Shown here piece by piece: positions 37,562 to 45,702 of a stretch of DNA of 64,000 nucleotides. The stretch is taken from contig CAMVKN010000010.1 in the NCBI GenBank assembly GCA_947168045.1, positions 1 through 64,000 on the forward strand. Direction: 5' to 3'. This DNA is from an uncultured Prevotellaceae bacterium. GTDB taxonomy: Bacteria; Bacteroidota; Bacteroidia; Bacteroidales; Bacteroidaceae. Every line of letters starts with the position of its first letter. The first letter of the stretch is position 1. The notes below the pieces were generated by a model that searched no databases, had not been told where the DNA came from, and worked only from the letters and a program-made list of their open reading frames with translations. Made by a program: the position numbers and the translations under genes.

Positions 37562-40093
37562 TTAGTTGTGGAACACCAGCCCGTCGCCGAACTCGTCGAT
37601 GACGATGGGGCGCTCGCGGCTCACCTCGTCGGCCAGCAGTTTCCTTGACAGGTCGTTCAGCACATAGTGCTGTATGGCGCGCTTCACCGGGCGTGCACCC
37701 ATGTCGGGGTCGTAGCCCTCCCTGGCTATCCACTTCACGGCGTGGTCGCTCACTTGCAGCTCGAATCCCTGTGGCTCCAGCATCTGTTGCACGCGTTTCA
37801 GCTGCAGGCGCACCACCTGCTCAATCTCTTGTTGTGACAACTGCTGGAAGGTGATTATCTCGTCGATGCGGTTGAGGAACTCCGGTCGCATCGTCATGCG
37901 CAGCTGTTCGCGCGAGGCGTTGCTCGTCATGATGATGATGGTGTTCTTGAAGTCGGCCGTGCGTCCCTTGTTGTCGGTCAGTCGGCCGTCGTCCAGTACC
38001 TGCAGCAGGATGTTGAACACGTCAGGGTGAGCCTTCTCTATCTCGTCGAAGAGCACCACGCTGTACGGCTTGCGCCTGACGGCCTCCGTCAGCTGTCCGC
38101 CCTCGTCGTAGCCCACGTAGCCCGGAGGCGCTCCGATGAGCCTTGAGACGGTGTGCTTCTCCTGATACTCGCTCATGTCGATGCGCGTCATCATCGTCTC
38201 GTCGTTGAACAGATATTCAGCCAGGGCCTTGGCCAGCTCAGTCTTACCCACGCCGGTGGTGCCCATGAAGATGAACGATGCGATGGGTCGCTTCGGGTCC
38301 TGCAGACCGGCGCGGCTGCGTCGCACGGCGTCGCTCACAGCGCTGATGGCCTCGTCCTGTCCGATGACACGCTTGTGCAGCTCCTCCTCTAAGTGCAGCA
38401 GCTTCTCGCGCTCGCTCTGCAGCATGCGGCTCACGGGGATGCCCGTCCAGCGGCTCACCACCTCGGCGATGTCGTCGGCGGTGACTGAAACCCCTCCTAA
38501 CCTTCCCGAAGGCGAGGAGTCCAGTTGTGTCTGAAGCTCGGTCAGCTCCTGCTGTAACTGCTGAATCTTGCCATAGCGTATCTCGGCCACGCGTCCGTAG
38601 TCACCTTCGCGCTCGGCACGGTCAGCCTCGAAGTTCAACTTCTCTATCTCCTCTTTCTTCTGCTGGAACTTTTCCGATAGGCTCTTTTCGCTCTCCCATT
38701 TTGCACGCATCTGGTTCTCTTGCTCCTTGAGCTCGGCAATCTGTTTCTCTATCGTTTCCAAAGAGCCAGCGTTCTTGCCCCCCTCTGGCGAATTGAGTGG
38801 GGTGTCCCGCTTGATGCTTTCCCGCTCAATCTCCAGCTGTGCGCGCTTGCGTATAATCTCGTCCAGCTCCTCCGGCACTGAGTCGCGTTCCATGCGCAGC
38901 TTGGCGGCGGCCTCGTCCATCAGGTCGATGGCCTTGTCAGGCAGGAACCGCTCTGTGATGTAGCGTTCCGACAGCTGCACGGCGGCTATGCATGCGTCAT
39001 CCTGTATGCGCACTTTGTGGTGGTTCTCATAGCGCTCCTTCAGTCCGCGCAGGATGCTGATGGCCGACAGCTCGTCAGGCTCGTCCACCATCACCGTCTG
39101 GAAACGTCGCTCCAGGGCCTTGTCCTTCTCAAAATACTTCTGATATTCGTTCAGCGTCGTGGCACCGATGGCCCTCAGCTCGCCGCGCGCCAGCGCCGGC
39201 TTCAGGATGTTGGCGGCATCCATGGCTCCCTCGCCGCCACCGGCTCCCACCAGCGTGTGTATCTCGTCGATGAAGAGGATGATGCGGCCGTCGCTGCGTG
39301 TCACCTCGTTGATGACGCTCTTCAGGCGCTCCTCAAACTCACCCTTGTATTTTGCACCGGCTACCAGTGCACCCATGTCGAGCGAGTACACCTGCTTGTC
39401 CTTCAGGTTCTCTGGCACGTCGCCACGCACGATTCGTCCGGCCAGTCCCTCCACGATGGCGGTCTTGCCCGTGCCCGGCTCGCCGATGAGGATGGGGTTG
39501 TTCTTCGTGCGGCGGCTCAGTATCTGCAACAGTCGCCGAATCTCGTCGTCACGACCGATGACGGGGTCCAGCTTTCCAGCACGTGCCAGGCTCACCAGGT
39601 TCTTGGCATATTTCTCTAACGACTGATAGTTGTCATCGGCGCTCTGGCTCTGCACCTTCTGCCCCTGCCTCAGCTCCAGGATGGCCTGCTGCATGTCGCG
39701 CTGGTTGGCACCGGCATCCTTCAGGATGCGGCTCACCGTTGAGTTCACTTCTAAGAGTGCCAATAGTATAGGCTCACACGAAACAAACTCGTCGCCGAAC
39801 TGTTGCGACAGCTCCTGTGCCTTCAGCAGCACCTTGTTGCTGTCAGACGACAGGTAGGGCTCGCCCCCCTGCACGCGTGCCAGGTGCTGCACCTCCTGCT
39901 GGCAAAGCATCTGTATCTGAGCCGTGTTCACGCCAATCTTCTGAAACACGAAGCCCGTCACGTCGCGAGCCTTGTCGAGCAGGGCCAGCATCAGGTGTAC
40001 CGGCTCTATGCTCTGCTGTCCGTTCTGACGGGCCAGGTTGACGGCCTGCTGTACCGTCTCCTGTGCCTTGATGGTAAATTTGTCAAGTGTCAT
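37562..40093 (-). CDS. clpB: ATP-dependent disaggregase ClpB
   Basis: Hexameric AAA+ chaperone that resolubilises aggregates with DnaK. Order: ClpN repeats (1-145), AAA-1 with Walker A GEPGTGKT (near 205), coiled-coil M domain (about 400-530), AAA-2 with Walker A GTTGVGKT (near 610) and the C-terminal small domain. Two short segments are foreign-looking: [13 protein letters not shown] in the M domain and SSPSGRLGG just before the [19 protein letters not shown] linker. Both are encoded by GC-rich palindromes (38777-38807, 38491-38520). The leader has a strong Shine-Dalgarno-like AAAGGAGATAACTATG, which is rare in this window. No clear promoter was found in 40094-40285. Confidence 0.97.
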   Translation of the reverse strand: MTLDKFTIKAQETVQQAVNLARQNGQQSIEPVHLMLALLDKARDVTGFVFQKIGVNTAQIQMLCQQEVQHLARVQGGEPYLSSDSNKVLLKAQELSQQFGDEFVSCEPILLALLEVNSTVSRILKDAGANQRDMQQAILELRQGQKVQSQSADDNYQSLEKYAKNLVSLARAGKLDPVIGRDDEIRRLLQILSRRTKNNPILIGEPGTGKTAIVEGLAGRIVRGDVPENLKDKQVYSLDMGALVAGAKYKGEFEERLKSVINEVTRSDGRIILFIDEIHTLVGAGGGEGAMDAANILKPALARGELRAIGATTLNEYQKYFEKDKALERRFQTVMVDEPDELSAISILRGLKERYENHHKVRIQDDACIAAVQLSERYITERFLPDKAIDLMDEAAAKLRMERDSVPEELDEIIRKRAQLEIERESIKRDTPLNSPEGGKNAGSLETIEKQIAELKEQENQMRAKWESEKSLSEKFQQKKEEIEKLNFEADRAEREGDYGRVAEIRYGKIQQLQQELTELQTQLDSSPSGRLGGVSVTADDIAEVVSRWTGIPVSRMLQSEREKLLHLEEELHKRVIGQDEAISAVSDAVRRSRAGLQDPKRPIASFIFMGTTGVGKTELAKALAEYLFNDETMMTRIDMSEYQEKHTVSRLIGAPPGYVGYDEGGQLTEAVRRKPYSVVLFDEIEKAHPDVFNILLQVLDDGRLTDNKGRTADFKNTIIIMTSNASREQLRMTMRPEFLNRIDEIITFQQLSQQEIEQVVRLQLKRVQQMLEPQGFELQVSDHAVKWIAREGYDPDMGARPVKRAIQHYVLNDLSRKLLADEVSRERPIVIDEFGDGLVFHN
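38491..38520 (-). repeat. family D palindrome in frame in clpB linker
   Basis: CCCCTCCTAACCTTCCCGAA... encodes SSPSGRLGG where homologues have a different short linker. Confidence 0.55.
38777..38807 (-). repeat. family D repeat in frame in the ClpB M domain
   Basis: CCCCCCTCTGGCGAATTGAG encodes LNSPEGG, interrupting a heptad coiled-coil. Confidence 0.5.
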
Positions 40094-40433
40094 AGTTATC
40101 TCCTTTCTTTATTTTGTTATTCTTAACCATCGAGCATCAAATGCTGTGCCGTCATCTTCGTATCTGACATTTCGGCAGAAGTTACGACACGTTGGCATAC
40201 ATGTAAGGCCCAAGGTGCGAAGATGCTGAGAAAGCCAAGAAGTGAAATCCGGCAGTTGTATATATAATTGAGGAAACCGGAAAAACTAGTACACTAAGTG
40301 CACCTATTGGGTTTAATAGCCTGATATGCAAATTATTGAATGGTGCACCATTGCCAAGCCATCGTGCACCTAAGTGAACCAGTCCAAAGCGTTGGTGCAC
40401 CAGCGTTTTAGGTATAAATTCTCGAGAGAATTT

Positions 40434-40545
40434 TGCAATAACTCGGCTCCTGGCTGCAATAACTCGGCCCTTTACGGAATTATCTCCATGAGTTATTGCA
40501 ATAAGTCGGCCCTTTACGGATTTATCTCCATGAGTTATTGCAATA
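40434..40545. repeat. family F palindromic repeats
   Basis: TTGCAATAACTC occurs with its complement GAGTTATTGCAA, and GGCCCTTTACGGAATTATCT appears twice with one change. The core is shared with 16752-16873. Confidence 0.7.
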
Positions 40546-40546
40546 A

Positions 40547-40657
40547 AGCCCCCCTACTGCCCCCGAGGGGGCTTCTATAGTTTTGCTATTGGGGGTAGGG
40601 CCTATAGCAGCCCCCTCCGGGGGCAGAGGGGGGGCTTTGGGGGGCTTTGGGGTGGGT
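40547..40657. repeat. family D GC-rich palindromes in the element centre
   Basis: CCCCCGAGGGGGC and GCCCCCTCCGGGGGC, followed by GGGGGGCTTTGGGGGGCTTT direct repeats. Confidence 0.65.
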
Positions 40658-40805
40658 CTCCTGGTGCACTTGGTGCACCATGATTGCACCAAAAAGGGCT
40701 TTGGTGCACCAGCCATTGACTTGCAAGTCAGTTTGTTAAGGGCCATAGGTGCACTTAGTGCACTATTTTTTTCGTTTCCCTTATATTCTAAGAATAAAGG
40801 TTAAA

Positions 40806-40884
40806 TTCTAAACTTTTAGAACGAATTATTTGGCGGATAGCAGGAATTGCTTTATCTTTGCATCGACATTCTAAAACTTTAGAA
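40806..40884 (+). promoter_or_regulatory. blaI-type promoter with two flanking operator palindromes
   Basis: TTTG (40829-40832), 20 bp, TATCTTTG (40853-40860) form the promoter. TTCTAAA-CT-TTTAGAA (40806-40821) lies just upstream and TTCTAAA-AC-TTTAGAA (40869-40884) just before the start codon. Identical 7-nt arms in both suggest autorepression by the BlaI/MecI-family product. Confidence 0.7.
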
Positions 40885-40885
40885 G

Positions 40886-41260
40886 ATGAAAGACAGAAGA
40901 CAACAACTGACAAGACAAGAGACGCTTGTGATGAACGCACTGTGGAGTTTGCCGGAGCAGGGAGCCTTCTCGGCTGAGATTATGGAACTGATGCCCGAGC
41001 CGAAGCCTGCCCCCACAACGCTGCTCACCTTCCTGAAGATTCTGAAGGAGAAAGGATTCCTGGTGACCGAAAAGGTGGGCAAGGCCCTACGCTTTACACC
41101 CACTATCAGTCGTGAGCAGTACACCCGCCAGTACATGGATGACGTGAAGGACACTTTCTTCGGTGGTTCGCTGGCCTCGCTGGTGTCGTTCTTTGCCAAG
41201 GAAGAGCAGTTGAGCGACGCTGAGATTGATGAGATTATGCAGATTCTGAAGAAACGCTGA
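40886..41260 (+). CDS. BlaI/MecI/CopY-family transcriptional repressor
   Basis: Winged-helix repressor of 124 residues. The typical Penicillinase_R layout is visible: LTRQETLVMNALWSLPEQGAFSAEIMELM, TTLLTFLKILKEKGFL recognition region, then a dimerisation helix bundle. It is usually inactivated by proteolysis triggered by its membrane partner. Two matching palindromes surround its promoter. The partner M56 gene starts 9 nt downstream. No beta-lactamase lies nearby, so the controlled response is unknown. Confidence 0.9.
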   Translation: MKDRRQQLTRQETLVMNALWSLPEQGAFSAEIMELMPEPKPAPTTLLTFLKILKEKGFLVTEKVGKALRFTPTISREQYTRQYMDDVKDTFFGGSLASLVSFFAKEEQLSDAEIDEIMQILKKR

Positions 41261-41269
41261 TAATTGATA

Positions 41270-42943
41270 ATGATGACAAACTTTCTGCAATATGACCTGA
41301 AGGTGGGAGCGTTGCTGGCATTGTGCTATCTGTTCTACCGCCTGCTGATGGAGCGCGACACGCTGCACCATCTTAACCGAGTGACGCTGCTGCTGTCGGC
41401 GGTCATGGCACTGCTGCTGCCACTGTGCACCATCACCGTGCACCAGACAATAGAGCTGACTGTGCCCACCATTACGGCAGCTCCTGTCAGCAGCGCCGTG
41501 CCTGTAGCGAAGAGCGCAACAGGCGGTGCGCCCTTCGACTGGCTGTCGCTCTTGGGGTGGATGGCAGTGAGCGGCATCGCTGCCCGGCTGGTTTTCTTAG
41601 GCACTACCTACTGGCAGCTGAGACGGCTCATCAACCATAGCCAGCGCTACACGCTTTCCGACGGCACGCGGCTGGCTGTCATTGAAGGTTCCTACTCACC
41701 CTTCGCATGGATGCACACCGTTGTGCTCTCGCGCTCCGACTATGAAGCGGTCGACGCTTCCCTACTGGCACATGAGAAGGCGCATGTGCGCCTACATCAT
41801 AGCTACGACATCGTGTTCGTAGAGTTACTCACGGCTCTGCAATGGTTCAACCCCGTGGTTTGGCTCTTACGCCAGGACTTGCGCACCCTCCACGAGTATG
41901 AGGCCGATGCAGCCGTTCTCTCGCAAGGCTTTGACGAAAGCCAATACGTTTATCTGCTGATGCGCAAAGCCACTGGCATGAAGGCCTTTGTCTCTGGCTT
42001 AGGCGGCATCGGCACCAGTCAAACCAAAAGACGAATCAGGATGATGATTAAAAAGAAATCAACGCGATGGTGCTGGCTCAAAGGCCTCTACATCGTACCC
42101 ATTGCGGCGCTGTCACTGGCTACTACCGCCAGGACTGTGACCGACTACAAGTTCATACAGCAGCCACAACAGCCACAGGCGGCCACTGTCGACAATGCAC
42201 AGCAGGCGGCGCCGCCGGCCGGCTACGTAGGAGTGATGGTCATTGACGGGAAGATAGCCACCCGCGAGGACTACAAAGCGCTACTCAACCACAAAGAGGA
42301 CATCGTAGCCAAACACAAGATGTCACCCGAAGAGGCACAACAGCTATACGGAGAGCGCGGACTGAACGGTGCATGGGTGATAACAACCAAGAATGTGACC
42401 TCAAACGACGAGAAGGTGGTGTGCGTCGTGGACGGCAAGGAGATGACGATGAAAGACCTGGATGAACAGTTGCCCAAAAAGGAAGACATTGACCATGTGG
42501 ATGTGCTCGGCAGCGAAACAGCCCGGAAAATCTATGGCGAGCGGGCCAGCGATGGTGCCATCATCATCACGACCAAGAAGAGCACGGCAGGACAGGACGA
42601 CGAACCGGTTCTCACCGTGTGCGACCAGTTGCCGCAATTCCCTGGTGGCGCTACGGAGATGACGAAATGGGTCATGCAGAACGTTGTCTACCCCAAGAAA
42701 GCCATCGAAGCAGGTGCCCAGGCTACGGTGCAGGTCGGCTTTGTGGTAGAGAAAGACGGAACGCTGACCAATGCCGAGATTAAAAAGGTGACGGGTGCCA
42801 TTGGCGTCGTAGCATGCATAGATGAGCTGAAACAAGAGGCGCTGAGGCTGGTGAACAAGATGCCCCGCTGGATCCCCGGCAAGCAACACGGCGAGACAGT
42901 GAGGGTGAGCGTCTGCTTCCCTGTCTACTTCCGTCTGAACTAA
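41270..42943 (+). CDS. BlaR1-like M56 membrane peptidase with plug-like repeats and C-terminal TonB domain
   Basis: Inner-membrane sensor/protease of 557 residues partnering the BlaI repressor. N-terminal membrane helices (about 12-60 and 85-115) surround a gluzincin domain with zinc motif HEKAH (168-172) and downstream EYEAD; another helix lies near 265-285. The periplasmic part holds two copies of a motif like the end of a SusC/TonB-receptor plug, SPEEAQQLYGERG..WVITTKN and SETARKIYGERA..IIITTKK, then a TonB C-terminal domain (about 445-557, FPGGATEMTKWV and YPKKAIEAG). No penicillin-binding domain is seen, so the signal differs from classical BlaR1. ATG 41270 or 41273. Confidence 0.85.
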   Translation: MMTNFLQYDLKVGALLALCYLFYRLLMERDTLHHLNRVTLLLSAVMALLLPLCTITVHQTIELTVPTITAAPVSSAVPVAKSATGGAPFDWLSLLGWMAVSGIAARLVFLGTTYWQLRRLINHSQRYTLSDGTRLAVIEGSYSPFAWMHTVVLSRSDYEAVDASLLAHEKAHVRLHHSYDIVFVELLTALQWFNPVVWLLRQDLRTLHEYEADAAVLSQGFDESQYVYLLMRKATGMKAFVSGLGGIGTSQTKRRIRMMIKKKSTRWCWLKGLYIVPIAALSLATTARTVTDYKFIQQPQQPQAATVDNAQQAAPPAGYVGVMVIDGKIATREDYKALLNHKEDIVAKHKMSPEEAQQLYGERGLNGAWVITTKNVTSNDEKVVCVVDGKEMTMKDLDEQLPKKEDIDHVDVLGSETARKIYGERASDGAIIITTKKSTAGQDDEPVLTVCDQLPQFPGGATEMTKWVMQNVVYPKKAIEAGAQATVQVGFVVEKDGTLTNAEIKKVTGAIGVVACIDELKQEALRLVNKMPRWIPGKQHGETVRVSVCFPVYFRLN

Positions 42944-43029
42944 ACCATAGTGGTCCCCGTCGCTACCCACCCTACAGAGGAAAAGCGACGTTCATAAAAT
43001 AATTGTTAGTAAACAGGTTGCAACCATAG

Positions 43030-43060
43030 GCAGGATGTCGACGTGATGTCGGTGTCCTGC
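43030..43060. terminator. hairpin between the convergent M56 and GH20 genes
   Basis: GCAGGATGTCGAC (43030-43042) can pair with GTCGGTGTCCTGC (43048-43060) using a few G-U pairs. Moderate support only, as no T-run follows. Confidence 0.4.
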
Positions 43061-43082
43061 TTCGTTAGACAGGCAGACCCGC

Positions 43083-43155
43083 CCCCCAGCCCCTCCCTGA
43101 GGGAGGGGAGAAAACAGACCCGCCGTCGTGCCCGGGGCTTCTCCCCCGGCGGCTG
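43083..43155. repeat. family D and E palindromes after GH20
   Basis: CCCCTCCCTGAGGGAGGGG is a perfect palindrome. It is followed by CCCGGGGCTTCTCCCCCGG. Both are non-coding here, whereas related copies are translated elsewhere in the window. Confidence 0.65.
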
Positions 43156-43166
43156 AAGACTAGACG

Positions 43167-44693
43167 TCAGAGGCCCTGTCGGCAGTAATGCCACCCCTCG
43201 CTGTCGTAGATAGTGAGCAGGCGCTTCAGACGCTGGCAGAAGGCCTCGTAGTTCTTCTGCTCAGGGTTGGCCCACTGCACCTCGGCCAGGGCGGCCATGC
43301 GCGGCAGCACCTGATACTCAATCAGTTCTGGGTAGGCGATGTACTCCGTCCACAGGTTGGCCTGCACGCCGATGACATGGGCCTGCTGCTCAGAGGTGAG
43401 CGTGTCGGGCGCAGGCTCATAGTCGTAGACCTTCTTCAGCGGCGAGTAGCCACCGATGAGCGTTGTGTTTGTCCAGTCGCTGGAGGGAATCTGGTAGAAG
43501 TCGAAGTAGAGCGTGGAGTTGGGCGTGCGCACCACGTCGAATCCTTGCATGGCGGGGTCGTCGACGCCCTTCCAGTCGCGCCAGTTCATGATGATGGCAT
43601 TGTGGGGCACGTCGCAGTACATAATCTCGTCCCATCCCATGATGCGGCGGCCGTTGGCAGCCAGTAGTTTCTCCATCTCGCGCACCATGTAGCCCTGCAG
43701 CTGGTCTTCGTTGGCAAGGCCCAGGTCGCGCATCTTCTGCTGACAGCGGGGGCAGTGCTTCCACCGTACCTTGGGAGCCTCGTCACCCCCCAGATGGATG
43801 ATGGCCGAGGGGAAGAGTTCCATGACCTCAGTGAGCACATCGGTGAGGAACTGATAGACACGCGGATTGCCAGCGCAGAGGATGTCGTCGCTGACCCCCC
43901 AGTCGGGCCACACCTCGTATGGGCCGCCGGTGCAGCCCAGTTCAGGATAGGCCGTGAGCGCTGCCACCATGTGGCCGGGCATGTCAATCTCAGGGATGAT
44001 GGTGATGTGCCGCTCGGCGGCGTAGGCCACTACCTCGCGTATGTCCTTCTGGGTGTAGAAACCGCCATACATCGTGTGGTCGTAGAGCCCCATGTTGCGC
44101 CCTATGACGGTGCGGTCGCGCCAGGCACCCACCTGCGTCAGGCGGGGCCACGACTTGATTTCTATGCGCCAGCCCTGGTCGTCGGAGAGGTGCCAGTGGA
44201 GGGTGTTCATGCCGTGCAGCGCCATCATGTCGATGTACTGCTTGACCACATCCTTGCTGAAGAAATGACGGCAGATGTCGAGGTGCATGCCGCGATAGGC
44301 AAAGCGGGGGGTGCTTTCAATGGTGGCGAAGGGCAACTTGGCCCCCTCCTGCCTCTCCCAACTGGGGGAGGTGGCTGCGCCGGTGGAAGCCTCCCCCTGG
44401 GGGAGGTTGGACGGGGCTAGTATTTGGCGCAGCGCCTGACGGCCGTAGAAGATGCCACGGGTGGTGCTGCCCTCGATGGTGATGCCCCGCTTGTCGACGG
44501 TCATGCGCCATCCCTCAGGCGAGCTGATGGCAGAGTTGAGCCTGTCGGTGACCACCAAGGCGGAGTCGACTGTGAGCATGCGTCCCTTGGCATCGATGTT
44601 GACCGTCTGTGGCATGGGGATGATGTCGTACTGCGCCTTCACGGTGATGGCACCAGTGAACAGTAGGAATAAGGAAACAAATAGGCTGCGCAT
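43167..44693 (-). CDS. GH20 beta-N-acetylhexosaminidase, secreted
   Basis: Releases terminal GlcNAc/GalNAc from glycans or chitobiose. Signal peptide (1-20), GH20b N-terminal domain (about 22-110), then the TIM barrel with GMHLDICRHF, HWHLSDDQGWRIE, EIDMPGHM, the catalytic Asp-Glu pair in HLGGDEAPK (near 302-303) and a conserved WTEY near the end. Residues about 93-118 (NLPQGEAST, SPSWERQEG) are an in-frame insert of two inverted family D palindromes placed between domains, before ATIESTPRFAYRG. Last gene of the minus-strand operon, 14 nt after ispH. Confidence 0.93.
   Translation of the reverse strand: MRSLFVSLFLLFTGAITVKAQYDIIPMPQTVNIDAKGRMLTVDSALVVTDRLNSAISSPEGWRMTVDKRGITIEGSTTRGIFYGRQALRQILAPSNLPQGEASTGAATSPSWERQEGAKLPFATIESTPRFAYRGMHLDICRHFFSKDVVKQYIDMMALHGMNTLHWHLSDDQGWRIEIKSWPRLTQVGAWRDRTVIGRNMGLYDHTMYGGFYTQKDIREVVAYAAERHITIIPEIDMPGHMVAALTAYPELGCTGGPYEVWPDWGVSDDILCAGNPRVYQFLTDVLTEVMELFPSAIIHLGGDEAPKVRWKHCPRCQQKMRDLGLANEDQLQGYMVREMEKLLAANGRRIMGWDEIMYCDVPHNAIIMNWRDWKGVDDPAMQGFDVVRTPNSTLYFDFYQIPSSDWTNTTLIGGYSPLKKVYDYEPAPDTLTSEQQAHVIGVQANLWTEYIAYPELIEYQVLPRMAALAEVQWANPEQKNYEAFCQRLKRLLTIYDSEGWHYCRQGL
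44342..44412 (-). repeat. two family D palindromes in frame in GH20
   Basis: CTCCCAACTGGGGGAGG and CCTCCCCCTGGGGGAGG enclose 20 nt; translated as NLPQGEA and SPSWERQ. Confidence 0.65.
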
Positions 44694-44707
44694 ATCACGG
44701 TTATTGG

Positions 44708-45679
44708 TTATTGTTTAACGGTTATTGTAATCGCGTCCTTGCACTCCTCCATGAGCCACTTCGGCGTGCTGGTGGCACCGCAGATGCCCACGGTGTGGAT
44801 GTCCTTCAGCCATGCGGCGTCAATCTCGTCGGGCCCCTCTATGAGATGGCTGTTCGCGTTGACGCGCTGGCACTCGTTGAAGAGCACCCTGCCATTGGAA
44901 CTCTTACGGCCACAGACAAAGAGAATGAGGTCGTGGCGGGCGGCAAAGTCGGTGATGTTTGGCATGCGGTTGGCCACTGAACGGCAGATGGTGTCGAAGC
45001 TGCGGAAGGTGGCCGTAGGGGCGATGTGACTCTGAATGTAGTCGGTGATGCGGTGGAACTCGTCCAGGCTTTTCGTGGTCTGCGAGTAGAAGAAGATGTC
45101 GCGCGAGTAGTCGAGCAAGGGCTTGTTCACCAGTTCGTCGTAACTCTCTATGACGATGGCCTTGCCCCCCGTCTGCCCCACGAGACCGAGTACCTCAGCA
45201 TGTCCCTTCTTCCCGAAGATGACAATCTGAGGGGTGAGAGGTGAGAGGTGAGAGGTGAGAGGTGAAGGGTGAAGGGAGGAACCCTCATACTGCTCCTTGA
45301 TGCGCTTCTGCAGCTTGAGCACCACGGGACATGTGGCATCGATAATCTCTATGTTGTTGCGTCGTGCCAACTCGTAGGTCTCCGGTGGCTCGCCGTGGGC
45401 ACGCAGCAGCACCTTGGCATCGTGCAGTTCCTTCAACTGCTCGTGGTTGATGGTGACGAGCCCCATGCGGCGCAGACGGTCGCACTCCATACCGTTGTGC
45501 ACGATGTCGCCCAGGCAGAAGAGCGTGCCGTCAGTGGCCAGCACCTCCTCAGCCTTCTTGATGGCAGTGGTGACGCCGAAGCAGAACCCGCTGCCGCTGT
45601 CAATCTCGATGGACAGCCCACCGAAGCCCTCCCTAAGGGAGGGATGTGGATGACCGGCATCCTTCATATAATCCTCCAT
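44708..45679 (-). CDS. ispH: 4-hydroxy-3-methylbut-2-enyl diphosphate reductase
   Basis: Last step of the MEP isoprenoid pathway, using a [4Fe-4S] cluster. Family motifs: SGFCFGVTTAI with the first cluster Cys, IVHN, LLRAHGEPP, DATCPVV with the second Cys, and VCGRKSSN; the third Cys is in GICGATSTP. The start at 45679 gives MEDYMKDAGHPHPSLREGFGG before IEIDSGSGFCFG. That leader is encoded by a family D palindrome, whereas homologues begin close to the EID strand. A second insert, SSLHPSPLTSHLSPLT, comes from family A 7-nt repeats in the loop before IVIFGKKGHAEV. It lies 14 nt after meaB. Confidence 0.95.
   Translation of the reverse strand: MEDYMKDAGHPHPSLREGFGGLSIEIDSGSGFCFGVTTAIKKAEEVLATDGTLFCLGDIVHNGMECDRLRRMGLVTINHEQLKELHDAKVLLRAHGEPPETYELARRNNIEIIDATCPVVLKLQKRIKEQYEGSSLHPSPLTSHLSPLTPQIVIFGKKGHAEVLGLVGQTGGKAIVIESYDELVNKPLLDYSRDIFFYSQTTKSLDEFHRITDYIQSHIAPTATFRSFDTICRSVANRMPNITDFAARHDLILFVCGRKSSNGRVLFNECQRVNANSHLIEGPDEIDAAWLKDIHTVGICGATSTPKWLMEECKDAITITVKQ
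45230..45278 (-). repeat. 7-nt tandem repeat, family A, in frame inside ispH
   Basis: About seven GAGAGGT units (CTCACCT on the coding strand) encode SPLTSHLSPLT, the same peptide as in GH115 and trpF. Confidence 0.9.
45617..45651 (-). repeat. family D palindrome in the ispH N-terminal extension
   Basis: CCCTCCCTAAGGGAGGG is a perfect palindrome; translated as HPSLREGFGG. Confidence 0.75.
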
Positions 45680-45684
45680 AGTAT

Positions 45685-45702
45685 TCTCACCTCTCACCTC
45701 TT
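45685..45702 (-). repeat. short family A repeat at the meaB/ispH junction
   Basis: Two CTCACCT units overlap the meaB stop codon (45694-45696) and lie in the ispH leader. Confidence 0.7.

Larger units (their letters stand above)
40286..40766. mobile_element. 481-bp non-coding element with 22-bp terminal inverted repeats, MITE-like
   Basis: The left end CTAGTACACTAAGTGCACCT and the inverted right end (40745-40766) match at 20 of 22 positions. Internal sites with TGGTGCACCA continue the inverted relation for about 110-130 nt on each side. The centre holds family F (40434-40545) and family D (40547-40657) palindromes. No open reading frame of note was seen. Target-site duplication is not evident. 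It occupies most of the 792-nt clpB-blaI gap; in 40094-40285 nothing is seen beyond the clpB leader. Confidence 0.5.

Noticed and set aside
40094..40885. Small RNA or tRNA gene in the long gap upstream of blaI
   Set aside because: No cloverleaf or CCA-type end seen; palindromes are better explained by repeat families D and F.
40886..42943. Beta-lactam resistance module
   Set aside because: The BlaI/M56 pair is present, but neither a beta-lactamase gene nor a penicillin-binding sensor domain is seen.
44694..45679. Longer ispH starting at 46000
   Set aside because: The extra 107 codons lie inside meaB in another frame and have no similarity to IspH; the ATG at 45679 follows meaB directly.
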